The notes: generated from the letters alone by a model not told the origin. A DNA stretch of 64,000 nt from CAIXQW01 sp046049675 (GCA_046049675.1 JBJORA010000056.1:24302-88301); one strand, 5' to 3'. Shown: positions 6,808 through 15,606, counted from the first letter of the stretch. Translations and numbers: made by a program.

Positions 6808-8409
6808 ATGAGAATACTATTTACACTTTTACTAAGCATATACAGTGTAGTTGCTTTTGGACAAGAATACACAACTAATTACCCTGATGTTGCTTATTCA
6901 TCCTGCAACTATTGCAGAATTGCAAAGGTTATTGTTAGTGAAAAGAATACCAAAGTATTAATTGAAGTTACTGGACAAAGGGGTATTAGCCCTTGGGTTA
7001 GTTTTAGTAAGTGGACAGTTCTTCTACCCTACAATTCAGGAAACGGACTATCTGACTTAAGAAAACTTGATTTGAATATACCAGAAATACAATCTGCTGA
7101 CCCTAATTATCTATCAATTTGGAGAGACATTGCAGATAAAAGAAAATCCATGCAAGCTGACGCTGCAAAAGTTTTTGGAGAAAGTTTAATTGAAAATTTG
7201 GGAAGTGACGAGCTTGGAGCCAAGTATAACATTAAATCTAAGGAAGGTGAAGTATTTAGCTTTTGGATGACCTTTGGGAAATTACCACCTGGTATTGAAA
7301 AAGTAACAATAATTGAGCTGGTAGAGGGTGGCTTTGAGTGGTCAGGTATTGCAATCACAAATCCAGACAATACACCAAAAAGTCAATGGAATGAAGTGTC
7401 ACTAAAATTAGACTGGGAGAAAAGCGGAGTGAACCCTTATGAAGGTATTTATGAAAACACCATTAAGGGTAACAATTCTTCTAAATACAGGGTAGCATTA
7501 AAGTTTAACAAAACATCTGACAATTATGATTTAATTTATTTATCAGGTGCTAGCAATACTATCTGGCAAGCAGGCGACATAAAAGCAATCATTTCCAAAA
7601 CGGCAAGCCCTAACATTTTTAAGGCAAAATGGTATTTAGCAAATAAAACATTAAGTGAAGATTTGTATATTTCATTTGAACAGGGTCTAATAAAAATTAT
7701 TTGGACAGATGGTAGTCCAGAGCAACTATACTTAAAGTTGTACCCCACGGCTTCAGATAACATTAGTTCAAATTCAAGCAATGCAAAAAGTTCAGGAACT
7801 GGTTATGCAATTTCATCAAATGGCTACATTGTAACAAATCATCACGTTACAAACGGAGCGACCTCAATAAAAATTAGAGGAGTTAATGGAGATTTTTCAA
7901 AAACCTACACGGCAAAAGTTATAATTGAAGACAAAAATAATGACCTAGCAATTATAAAAATTGAAGACCCGAATTTTACCACATTAGGTACAATACCTTA
8001 TGTCATAGCAAATCGTGCCTCAGATGTAGGTAGTTCTGTTTTTGTTTTAGGTTATCCGTTACGTGCAACAATGGGAGATGAAGTAAAATTGACAAATGGA
8101 ATTATCAGTTCTAAATCGGGGTTTCAAGGTGACGTAACCTCATATCAGATTACAGCTCCTGTGCAGCCAGGCAATAGTGGTGGACCATTATTTGACGATA
8201 AGGGAAGTATTATTGGAATAATAAACGCCAAACATATTGGAGCTGAAAACGCTGCCTATGCTATCAAAGCATCCTATCTAATGAACCTTATAGACCTTAT
8301 GCCTACACCTCCAAAACTTCAAACGATAAGCACAGTTGCAGGAAAGACTTTGACAGAACAAGTAAAGATTTTAAAAAAATTCACCTACATAATAGAAATC
8401 AATCGATGA
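6808..8409 (+). CDS. Secreted trypsin-like (S1C/DegP-type) serine protease
   Basis: 533 residues from ATG 6808. That start gives a clean signal peptide, MRILFTLLLSIYSVVAFGQ; the frame extends upstream to 6763 into relic 2. The C-terminal third (about 328-500) is a trypsin fold with the triad H346 (TNHHV), D379 (NNDLAII) and S457 (PGNSGGPL). No PDZ domain follows; the last ~35 residues are unassigned. The first ~300 residues after the signal peptide are beta-rich with no recognised domain, and may bind the substrate or the envelope. Export to the periplasm is expected. It stands alone between relic 2 and a long gap. Confidence 0.85.
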   Translation: MRILFTLLLSIYSVVAFGQEYTTNYPDVAYSSCNYCRIAKVIVSEKNTKVLIEVTGQRGISPWVSFSKWTVLLPYNSGNGLSDLRKLDLNIPEIQSADPNYLSIWRDIADKRKSMQADAAKVFGESLIENLGSDELGAKYNIKSKEGEVFSFWMTFGKLPPGIEKVTIIELVEGGFEWSGIAITNPDNTPKSQWNEVSLKLDWEKSGVNPYEGIYENTIKGNNSSKYRVALKFNKTSDNYDLIYLSGASNTIWQAGDIKAIISKTASPNIFKAKWYLANKTLSEDLYISFEQGLIKIIWTDGSPEQLYLKLYPTASDNISSNSSNAKSSGTGYAISSNGYIVTNHHVTNGATSIKIRGVNGDFSKTYTAKVIIEDKNNDLAIIKIEDPNFTTLGTIPYVIANRASDVGSSVFVLGYPLRATMGDEVKLTNGIISSKSGFQGDVTSYQITAPVQPGNSGGPLFDDKGSIIGIINAKHIGAENAAYAIKASYLMNLIDLMPTPPKLQTISTVAGKTLTEQVKILKKFTYIIEINR

Positions 8410-9079
8410 TGATTGAAACACATACTAATACTGACTCTCGTTTTAACACTGGACAAGTGGTTTGCAATAAAATAGTGAATAGAGAAATTTTAGTTTAATA
8501 ATGCTGACAAGTAGCGAACTAAAAAGCACTAGCGGTAAACGTGGATTCTATGTACAGAACTTTTGCCAGAATTTAGCTTGCGCCTGAAATAATATGTTTA
8601 GTGCGTTATGGTAGCTGCAGCTGTCTTACTTTGGCTTTGAAGTTTGTAATGAATATTTTTTTATAACGCCTTCATTTAGCGTGTAACTACGCATAATTTA
8701 CTTTGTATAACGCCCTTAAACCAGAAAAAAAGCCATCAGGCTTCTACCCGCAGTGGCTTTATTCGCAATCAAATTTTATGCTTTACTATGCAGGCCATAG
8801 CGGTGTTATAGGCTAAGCGTGTACGCTTCCACGATTTGGGGAAAGCATTATTGTACTTACAAGATATGAACTTAGCAAAAGCAGATAAGTCGGCTTACTT
8901 TTTAACATCGCAAAGACTGGTTTTGCGCAGTATGTTGTTATTTTTGAATATGATAAGTAGAAAGCGATCAACACCTTCATCGCTTGAGTGGCGGCAAAAC
9001 TGCAATTGTTGATACTTAAAGCCTCATTTTTCAGCACCTACATTATACTAAGTATAGAATCTTTACAATAAGAACACTG
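8410..9079. other. Gene-poor stretch of 670 nt
   Basis: No convincing gene. Just after the protease stop, GTGGTTTGCAATAAAATAGTG recalls the start of repeat copy A (CCGTTTGCAATAGTGGG). A minus-strand hairpin with a T tract lies at 8723-8760. A minus-strand frame of 74 codons (8813-9037) is open but shows no family pattern. The stretch is probably decayed DNA. Confidence 0.5.
8723..8760 (-). terminator. Rho-independent terminator-like hairpin on the minus strand
   Basis: On the minus strand, AAAGCCA (8760-8754) pairs with TGGCTTT (8735-8729), with an 18-nt loop and further T residues after the stem. No minus-strand gene ends nearby, so it may end an unannotated or decayed transcript. Confidence 0.4.
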
Positions 9080-9478
9080 ATGGTAACACAAAGAAAGCTA
9101 TTCATAGTACTTATCTCACTGACATTTTTCGCTTCTTGTTCTGAATCGTTTAAGCGTATTGACCCGACGTCATTTAATGAGAAAATTAAGAATGCAACTA
9201 ATATTAAAACTCCGGAGGAGCTAGTCAAAATATTTTACAACTATCCAGCCACTGAAAAAGTACCGAAGTTAACGACTTACGCCAAAAAGCTTGGTGATAG
9301 TACCTATGAAATTACATTAGTGCATGAGGGCTTGGAGGATGATTCACAATCAGGCGAAAAAATAGTAATGAAAGCAAAACAAGATGGACAAACTTGGGTA
9401 GTAATTGAAATTAGAAAGAATTGGAAATGCTGGGAAGGTAGAGGGCAAAAAAATTGGGAGACGATACCATGCAATTAA
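9080..9478 (+). CDS. Small predicted lipoprotein
   Basis: 132 residues. The N-terminus MVTQRKLFIVLISLTFFASC is a lipoprotein signal with the lipobox FASC, so the mature protein would be lipid-anchored from C20. The remaining ~110 residues are a single small domain ending in KNWKCWEGRGQKNW. Its layout, with an N-terminal helix and a sheet with EKIVMKAKQDGQTWVVIEI, resembles a cystatin/NTF2-like or DUF4878-like fold; this is a weak suggestion. It is not in an operon with its neighbours. Confidence 0.75.
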   Translation: MVTQRKLFIVLISLTFFASCSESFKRIDPTSFNEKIKNATNIKTPEELVKIFYNYPATEKVPKLTTYAKKLGDSTYEITLVHEGLEDDSQSGEKIVMKAKQDGQTWVVIEIRKNWKCWEGRGQKNWETIPCN

Positions 9479-9616
9479 TTTGTATGCTAAAACTACATTA
9501 GATTCAGAAGGGACTGTGTCCTTTGCAGACGGTTTTTGCCTGTGCTTAGTGTTGACATACTTGATCCTACGCTAAATTGCATTAAATAGACCATTTGTAT
9601 TGCCGATAAAATCAAT

Positions 9617-10867
9617 ATGACGATTACCATTTTCAAAATGCTTAAAAAAACATTCTTAGCATGTTTGCTTTTGTTTTCAATTTACCTTTTATGGGTAAAC
9701 ATTAATTTATATTCTTATGAGTTTGACAGAACGGAGAAAACTAAAGACACAAGACTACAATTAAACTTTTTAAGCAAAGAACTAAAAAGCAATAATCTTG
9801 GCGCACGAATGCAAAGTATATTTCCTGAGGGATTTGTTTTTACTAATGCCTTGTATGGCTTAGCGTGGTGCGAACTTGGTTTGGCAGATACGTCACAAGC
9901 TACAAAAGACATTGCCTTAAAGGAAGCCTTGTTCGCATACGATGAAATAAATTCAAGCGAGGCGAAAGCAATATTTAGCAAATCACTTGTTCCAGAACAC
10001 GGCATATGTTATGTGGGTTGGAATAATTATTTACTATCCAAGATATTATTATTAGACACAGCATTCGATACAAGCAAGAAATATCTAAATATCTACAACA
10101 AACAATGTGAAGTAATTACATCTGCCTTGCAAAATGCTAAATCGCCATTTTTGGAATCATATGAAACACAAAGTTGGCCAGCAGATATGTGTGTGGCAAT
10201 GGCTTCGCTAAGTAACTACGACAGAATTTTTACACCAAAATATCAACCCATTATTTCGGATTGGATTGCTAAGGTTAAAGCAAAACTAGATCCTGCAACA
10301 AAGCTAGTGCCTCACAGGACAGCCCATGAAAATGGTGAAACCATAGAAGGAGCAAGGGGCTGCTCTATCAGTTTAATTTTACGCTTACTTTCTGAAGTAG
10401 ATGCAGCCTTTGCAAGAGAACAATACGGCATCTACAAAAAACTATTTGTTTCTACTACATTTGGATTGCCCTCAATAAATGAATATCCTAAAGGCAAATC
10501 AGGCTTTGGAGATATTGACTCAGGGCCTGTCATTTTTGGCGCAGGTTTTGCGGGCACAATTGTTTCCATTGGAACATTTTCGGTATTTGGCGACAATAGC
10601 TTATCAAATAATCAATTTAAGGCAGTAAGTACTTTCGGTATGAGTTATGAATCGGATGTGTCAAAGAAGTATGTATTTGGGTTACTACCTATTGCGGATG
10701 CATTTATTGCTTGGAGTAGGGCTTCGGGTCTAGATAAAGTTGAAAATAATTCCGCCAATTCTGAAAATTGGAGATTGAAATTTCATGGATTTTCAGTTTT
10801 GCTCATTACATTTATTGTGGCAATGTATTATAATAAAAGAATAATAAAAAGTTTGAAGAAAAGTTGA
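9617..10867 (+). CDS. Membrane-anchored protein of unknown function with helical-barrel-like body
   Basis: 416 residues with one transmembrane helix at each end (about 12-30 and 390-408), so the central ~350 residues probably face the periplasm. ATG 9638 (MLKKTFLACLLLFS) is an alternative start. The body has aromatic- and Gly-rich segments such as ESYETQSWPADMCVAM, TAHENGETIEGARGCSISL and GFGDIDSGPVIFGAGFAG. These recall (alpha/alpha) barrel proteins related to linalool dehydratase or six-hairpin glycosidases, but I cannot assign a family. It is a single gene with 100-140 nt gaps on both sides. Confidence 0.7.
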   Translation: MTITIFKMLKKTFLACLLLFSIYLLWVNINLYSYEFDRTEKTKDTRLQLNFLSKELKSNNLGARMQSIFPEGFVFTNALYGLAWCELGLADTSQATKDIALKEALFAYDEINSSEAKAIFSKSLVPEHGICYVGWNNYLLSKILLLDTAFDTSKKYLNIYNKQCEVITSALQNAKSPFLESYETQSWPADMCVAMASLSNYDRIFTPKYQPIISDWIAKVKAKLDPATKLVPHRTAHENGETIEGARGCSISLILRLLSEVDAAFAREQYGIYKKLFVSTTFGLPSINEYPKGKSGFGDIDSGPVIFGAGFAGTIVSIGTFSVFGDNSLSNNQFKAVSTFGMSYESDVSKKYVFGLLPIADAFIAWSRASGLDKVENNSANSENWRLKFHGFSVLLITFIVAMYYNKRIIKSLKKS

Positions 10868-10985
10868 AACTGAGATGTTCTCGCACAATAGGTTAATTAC
10901 TTTTGATTGTGAAAAAAGAGTCCTTTAACAACAAGCAATATAGTGCACCCGTAGCACTGCGTCAGTGAACACCAAAGCAGTTAAC

Positions 10986-11312
10986 ATGAAGCCGAAAATC
11001 AATTTTCTAAATCTCATTTCAAGTATTTTCTTGATTTTGCTAATTGCAGTTTTAGTAAGCAATATTGCAATAGGCGGTGATGCGATTAGCGGGAAGATTG
11101 AAAACGGCAAGTATTTTGTATGGGACGCAAATCATAAGACAAATGCACAAGGAGAAAAGCTATATCTTGAGGTAGCTAGAAACACGTTTTACTTTAATTT
11201 AGGGCTGACATATTTATTCCTTTTTACCTTGCCATTTTTCTTGTACTACAGAATAAGGCATGTGCTAATTTGCACTAGAAACAAAAAAGCAAATGCTACA
11301 ATTAAACAATAG
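10986..11312 (+). CDS. Small two-helix membrane protein
   Basis: 108 residues from ATG 10986; an in-frame GTG at 10965 is less likely. Two hydrophobic helices (about 10-32 and 72-95) flank a polar loop containing GDAISGKIENGKYFVWDANH, with a basic tail. The loop probably lies outside the cytoplasm. The next gene starts 5 nt after its stop, so the two probably form an operon. No family is recognised. Confidence 0.65.
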   Translation: MKPKINFLNLISSIFLILLIAVLVSNIAIGGDAISGKIENGKYFVWDANHKTNAQGEKLYLEVARNTFYFNLGLTYLFLFTLPFFLYYRIRHVLICTRNKKANATIKQ

Positions 11313-11317
11313 TCCTT

Positions 11318-11668
11318 ATGTTAGAAAAAAATAGCCCACTCATTGAAGCATGGCGAGAAGCTGCAGCTGAGCTTCAATTGACGATAGTTGCGCCTTTTTT
11401 TCTTGAGCATGTCGAAGAAGATTGGGGTGATGTGCTATTAATTGAAAACTTTGGCAGCAAAAATGGCACATTGGTTTTTACAATAGATAATATGCGTAAT
11501 ATTGGCAAAGCAGAGCCGTACGGATTTTATTGTTCTGCATTAAATCCGGTGAGTTATGCCAAGTATAATAGAGAACATTTCATTGAAACGCTTTCAGACT
11601 GGGGATATTTTGGAAGCAGCAAAAACAAACCGTCTTGGTATAAAGGGCACATGTTTAATCAAACGTAA
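11318..11668 (+). CDS. Small soluble protein, possibly immunity-like
   Basis: 116 residues without signal or membrane segment: EAWREAAAELQLTIVAPFFL, then WGDVLLIENFGSKNGTLVF and a Trp/Tyr-rich C-terminus (DWGYFGSSKNKPSWYKGHMF). Size and style resemble the many small immunity-type proteins of Bacteroidota, but no known family is evident. It is coupled to the preceding membrane protein by a 5-nt gap. Confidence 0.6.
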   Translation: MLEKNSPLIEAWREAAAELQLTIVAPFFLEHVEEDWGDVLLIENFGSKNGTLVFTIDNMRNIGKAEPYGFYCSALNPVSYAKYNREHFIETLSDWGYFGSSKNKPSWYKGHMFNQT

Positions 11669-11694
11669 TGGAAGTATTAAGTATGCTAGCTGCT

Positions 11695-11725
11695 TTGGCT
11701 ATACGTTAGCCACAATGTAAATTTG
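11695..11725 (+). promoter_or_regulatory. Promoter of the SUKH-like gene
   Basis: TTG (11695-11697), 20 nt, TAAATTTG (11718-11725), an exact fit to the Bacteroidota consensus. Transcription would begin near 11732, which leaves too little leader for ATG 11746 and favours ATG 11767. Confidence 0.55.
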
Positions 11726-11766
11726 GTTAGCTATATTTTTCATTTATGTACCTTACCTTTATTGCA

Positions 11767-12558
11767 ATGAAACCTGCGTCAACAAAAATCTTTGCAATTT
11801 TCATCTTAGTCCTTGCATGTGCTTGGAGTATTTATGCTGACAATAAATCAAAGAAGATGACAGCGATTGCACAACTTAAATCTATTTTAAAAGAACGATA
11901 TGTTTCGGAAGATGGGGAACCGTACAAGCTTGAGCTTAAAGCTGGCTTGACAGACCAAGCAATTGATAGTTTAGCTAAAGCGCTGCCAACACAGAAAATT
12001 CCAGCTGAAATTAGGGAGCTGTTGAAGTTTTCAAGTGGTTTTGAGTTTTTTGGCTTAGACGAGGTTTCGTTTACAGACATAGATTTTTTCGCATTTGAAG
12101 CGTTTTTTCCTCATACTGTGGAATTGGCAGGAGATGGCTTTGGCAATTTTTGGATTTTAGATATAGAGCAAGATGGCAAGTGGGGGAATGTGTTTTTTGT
12201 ATGTCACGACCCAGCTGTTATTGTTAAGCATTCTGATAACTTGGCGCAGTTTATTGCACATGTGCATGAATTTGGCAAAAAAGGTACTAAGTCTAACCTT
12301 AGTATCATTCACGACAAAGTCGTTATGGATATTTCAGAAAAAAATGATGGGTTTATTGCACTTGCCATTGCAAGACAGTCATCAGATACGACTTTGAAAA
12401 ATTTTGCACTATCACTTCCCGATAATTATGTAATTGCCGACCTACGCAACAAGCCAAATCAAAGTGGATTTGCTTGGGGCAAGTTTGGGCCAGACATCGC
12501 TGGCGCAAAAAGGCATAAAACAGAATTAATTTGGGGTGTTGAAAAGCCCAGCAAGTAA
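11767..12558 (+). CDS. SMI1/KNR4 (SUKH)-like protein with N-terminal membrane segment
   Basis: 263 residues from ATG 11767; ATG 11746 adds seven residues. A hydrophobic N-terminal segment (TKIFAIFILVLACAWSIYA) is followed by a SUKH-type core at about 55-180. That core has LPTQKIPAEIRELLKFSSGF, a GLDEV/ID segment, and AGDGFGNFWILDIEQDGKWG with VFFVCHDP and a later LAQFIAHVHEF. SUKH proteins are commonly immunity proteins or phage/toxin-system partners. The membrane-directing N-terminus is unusual for the family. About 75 extra C-terminal residues are unassigned. No toxin gene is adjacent. Confidence 0.72.
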   Translation: MKPASTKIFAIFILVLACAWSIYADNKSKKMTAIAQLKSILKERYVSEDGEPYKLELKAGLTDQAIDSLAKALPTQKIPAEIRELLKFSSGFEFFGLDEVSFTDIDFFAFEAFFPHTVELAGDGFGNFWILDIEQDGKWGNVFFVCHDPAVIVKHSDNLAQFIAHVHEFGKKGTKSNLSIIHDKVVMDISEKNDGFIALAIARQSSDTTLKNFALSLPDNYVIADLRNKPNQSGFAWGKFGPDIAGAKRHKTELIWGVEKPSK

Positions 12559-12594
12559 GCACGTTTATCAATAACTACCAAAACAGCCTACAGT

Positions 12595-13122
12595 ATGGCA
12601 TGGCGTAAAGAACTACAAAACAACAAACCCTTTGTGAATGCTATTTTATCGGGGTTGCTGTATTTCCTTTTCTTTTGGTCATGGGATTTTAGCGAAGCAA
12701 TGAAAACCTTTTCTCCATTAATGTTCGTTTTGCCAGGCATAACCTTTCCTTTTACAACTTGTAACTATGAGAACATTGAGGCAAAGCATCCTGTTGCGAT
12801 AATGATGGTGCATCTATCGCTGTCGCTTGCGATTTATTTTGGGGCTGTATGGCTATACTCTGCGGAAGGACGAATAGATTACATATCGATTTTGGCGGGA
12901 TTTTTGGGTTCACTGCTTTTTATGCTCCTAACAAAGTATCTACTAAACAAAGAAATTGCACTACAGCATATTATCCTAGTAGCAATTATTAGTGGACTCG
13001 CTTTTATACCCCAAACAATTAATAGACAATCCGTTATATTACTAGGTGTGGCCGTTTTTATCTGGACAGTTAGCAATGGCTTTTTGCTTAACGATGTGCA
13101 GCACAAAGACGTAAGAAGTTAA
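12595..13122 (+). CDS. Multi-pass membrane protein of unknown function
   Basis: 175 residues with about five to six transmembrane helices (for example FVNAILSGLLYFLFFWSW, AIMMVHLSLSLAIYFGAVWL, SILAGFLGSLLFMLLTKYLL, ILVAIISGLAFIPQ, ILLGVAVFIWTVSNGFLL). No catalytic motif is visible. It starts 36 nt after the SUKH-like gene and could be co-transcribed. Its last ~50 codons recur at 14221-14370, so a paralogue existed once. Confidence 0.65.
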   Translation: MAWRKELQNNKPFVNAILSGLLYFLFFWSWDFSEAMKTFSPLMFVLPGITFPFTTCNYENIEAKHPVAIMMVHLSLSLAIYFGAVWLYSAEGRIDYISILAGFLGSLLFMLLTKYLLNKEIALQHIILVAIISGLAFIPQTINRQSVILLGVAVFIWTVSNGFLLNDVQHKDVRS

Positions 13123-13189
13123 GAGGGTTTTGAGACATTAGTAACTACTTTTGATTTTACTTTGTACAAGTGCCAATCCTGCCGCAAAA

Positions 13190-13489
13190 ATGTTTCACAT
13201 CACTATACACTGCAAACCGACCAAACAAAATCTTGAGTACTACGGCAAAGGACTCGGTGCTTATGCTGCTGTGCTTATTGATTACAAAGACTATGAAGGT
13301 GCTATGGCCTTAGCAAAATTCTATTTTGCTGACAACAATTGGGAAATCATTGAAATTGAAGAAGAGTATCGGATAGCAAACAGCAAGGAAGAGCTAGGCG
13401 AGGACTATCAACAGTATTACGAAGAAGTAAAGGAATATGGCTATTCATTAATTTTTCATTTGTATGAAGAGCCTGGGGGAGAGGAATAA
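13190..13489 (+). CDS. Small acidic soluble protein of unknown function
   Basis: 99 residues from ATG 13190 (MFHITIHCKPTKQNLEYYGK). An upstream in-frame ATG at 13151 would add an implausible stretch. It is rich in Tyr and Glu (EIIEIEEEYRIANSKEELGE, YQQYYEEVKEYGYSL), with neither signal nor membrane segment. It may be an immunity-type protein. The following 269 nt (13490-13758) hold nothing I can name. Confidence 0.6.
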   Translation: MFHITIHCKPTKQNLEYYGKGLGAYAAVLIDYKDYEGAMALAKFYFADNNWEIIEIEEEYRIANSKEELGEDYQQYYEEVKEYGYSLIFHLYEEPGGEE

Positions 13490-13758
13490 ATTAAGAAAGC
13501 CATTAGTTGAGCGCGCTTGCAATTAAAGCCACTGCATTAATTTATGCCTCAAGCTACTCTTTCTAGTAATAAGTCATTAATTTTGGTTTATGTGTCATAT
13601 TAAACATGAGATAGCTTCACTTAAAACCTCATTGGTTCATGTTGCCGAGCAGTCGCTTTACTCATTTTTCGTTGTGCGCCATTTCATTTGCAAATTATAA
13701 CAGGTGCTACTTCCCGGTTTAGTAAAACTTTGCATCGCTAAATTCAATAAATAAGTTT

Positions 13759-14166
13759 ATGATGAAAAAATCTTTAGGCTTCCTAGTCGCAATTAATTTA
13801 CTGCTATCATCGTGCTCACGAACTAGTTCACAGCATTTTGAAGCCTTTATGGGCTTTGCTCCGACTGCAGATGTGAAAAATCTTAATAGTCATGCTGACG
13901 AATTTGGCATAGATTCTTCTTATTGGTTGGCATTTGAGTGTGAAGACTCAACAATTGATAAAATTATTTCAAAGTTGCAATTAAGAGAAAGCGCTACTGA
14001 AACAGAAGGACTTATTGGCGGTTTAAATACGCATCCAACTTCATGGTGGGACACAGCATTTGTGTCACATTCAAAACCATTTTACAAAGAGGAAAATAGA
14101 AATCTGTGGTATTTATGGTACGACAGTTTAAAGAAGAAAGCATACTTTTTGACTTTTGATTTGTAA
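13759..14166 (+). CDS. Small predicted lipoprotein
   Basis: 135 residues. The signal MMKKSLGFLVAINLLLSSC has a lipobox (LSSC). The second Met (13762) is equally likely as start. The mature part begins SRTSSQHFEAFMGFAPTADV and has a central WLAFECEDSTIDKIISKLQL and a Trp-rich end (NRNLWYLWYDSLKKKAYFL). The family is not recognised. No adjacent partner shares its transcription unit. Confidence 0.7.
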   Translation: MMKKSLGFLVAINLLLSSCSRTSSQHFEAFMGFAPTADVKNLNSHADEFGIDSSYWLAFECEDSTIDKIISKLQLRESATETEGLIGGLNTHPTSWWDTAFVSHSKPFYKEENRNLWYLWYDSLKKKAYFLTFDL

Positions 14167-14220
14167 ATTTGAATACTTAGCAATGCCGCTCAGTAGGCCT
14201 GATGCAAGCATAAAAAAGTT

Positions 14221-14370
14221 ATTTTATTAGCAATTATTAGTGGACTCGCTTTTATACCCCAAACAATCAAAAGACAATCCGGTATATTACTAGGTGTGGC
14301 CGTTTTTATCTGGACAGTTAGTAATGGCTTTTTGCTCAAGGAAGTGCAGCGTAAAGAGGTAAAAGGTTAA
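14221..14370 (+). pseudogene. 3' fragment of a paralogue of the membrane gene at 12595-13122
   Basis: From about 14227 to the TAA at 14368-14370 the DNA is nearly identical to 12979-13122, with no indels at a constant offset of 1248 nt. The frame is preserved and encodes AIISGLAFIPQTIKRQSGIL and VAVFIWTVSNGFLL. There is no start codon or 5' part. Differences cluster near the end (KEVQRKEVKG versus NDVQHKDVRS), so the copy is not very recent. Between 14371 and 14598 I see only a 38-codon frame (14415-14531) of doubtful status. Confidence 0.8.
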
Positions 14371-14598
14371 GAGAAGAATCAAAGGGGGAATTCAATAGTG
14401 ATAACAAAGAGATCATGATTAGCGAAAACGGCATTGCTAAGTTTTACAAAGTACAACTAGCAAGTACTTCCGAATTGAAATTTATACGGGGAAATCCTAA
14501 AGAAGTATGGCGCTGCAGTGCAATTTAAATAGGCTTGGAAGCGCGGCGCTCGTGGTGTTTTGGTCCTGCCATATTAGCGTGCTAGCAATTAGGTCAAA

Positions 14599-15450
14599 CT
14601 AATACTTCAAAAAACTATCTATAGTATTTGTCGCTGCAGTCTTCAGATTTTCGCCAAACCCAGCTGATACCCTCGTAACAACTCCTTCATTCAAAAAGAG
14701 TAACACAGGGTAGCCATCATTGTTTTGCAATTGCCGCTCTAAAGCAGTGTCTCTAAGTTTGTAATGCGATAGGCCAGCAGAATAATTTTTTGATTTGTTC
14801 TGTATTTCACTAAGTGACTCCACCACGTTAATTCTTATAATCGGAATTTTGCTATCAAGGTCTTTATCTGCAAGAAACTTATTAAGTAGTCTACATGGTG
14901 AGCAACTAATAAAGGTTAATATTATGATTGCCTTTTTTTGTGCACGTAGATCAATGGCCGCGTCGCCATTGCTATTGTAAACTGCTATTTTATCGAATTT
15001 AGTATTTGAAATGCCTTTAATCTGTAAGTTATTCAGTGTAGTCGGAATCAACAGTCTGTCCGCATATATACTTATCATAGCACAAAGCATCACAGCAAGC
15101 CATCGTAATAGTGTTGACTTATAGCAAAGCAAGGCATAGTATAAAATTAGAAGGCTGCCAATTGGCAAATACCGATCTTTGAAAAGGTCGTAGCCTTCTG
15201 TCGGACCAAGCAATAGCAGCAATATCTCTATAAGTATCGTAAAAGCTGGCACCATAATTAGTAGTTTATATAGCAGCCGCTCCTGCTTGACAAACAACGG
15301 CACGCACACTAACCACAAAATGCAAAATGCTAGATTAACTGTAATGCAGTAATCCATACGACTAATGAGCACATACATGGTGTAGTTTTTTGCGGTCACA
15401 AATACGGTAACACTAGCAAGTATTGTTAGAATAATCTTTAGCAGTTTCAT
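14599..15450 (-). CDS. Membrane protein with C-terminal thioredoxin-like domain
   Basis: 283 residues. The N-terminal ~140 residues form about five transmembrane helices. From about 155 on there is a thioredoxin/TlpA-like domain, with KKAIIILTFISCSPCRLLNK carrying the CxxC pair as CSPC, and a later cis-Pro-type segment DGYPVLLFLNEG. The redox domain probably faces the periplasm. The likely role is thiol-disulphide exchange on exported proteins. The membrane part resembles the DoxX/MauE-type partners of such domains only loosely. It is a single gene with a gap of about 150 nt to the next gene. Confidence 0.78.
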   Translation of the reverse strand: MKLLKIILTILASVTVFVTAKNYTMYVLISRMDYCITVNLAFCILWLVCVPLFVKQERLLYKLLIMVPAFTILIEILLLLLGPTEGYDLFKDRYLPIGSLLILYYALLCYKSTLLRWLAVMLCAMISIYADRLLIPTTLNNLQIKGISNTKFDKIAVYNSNGDAAIDLRAQKKAIIILTFISCSPCRLLNKFLADKDLDSKIPIIRINVVESLSEIQNKSKNYSAGLSHYKLRDTALERQLQNNDGYPVLLFLNEGVVTRVSAGFGENLKTAATNTIDSFLKY

Positions 15451-15606
15451 TTATATTTAAGCAAGGGAATTGCTAATAGTACGAAGTAATATGAGCGTTA
15501 AAAATAGGTGTTATAATGTGATGATTTTGTGAAAAGTATAGACTTGTAAGAGCTTATGAGACGCTAGGTGATTATCTAGTAAGGAAAGTCAAGAATACTC
15601 TATCGC

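Noticed and set aside
8813..9037. Minus-strand 74-codon frame
   Set aside because: No family pattern or plausible start context; low-complexity hydrophobic stretch in a decayed region.
14415..14531. Plus-strand 38-codon frame MISENGIAKF...
   Set aside because: Too short, no recognisable domain or promoter; may be a fragment.
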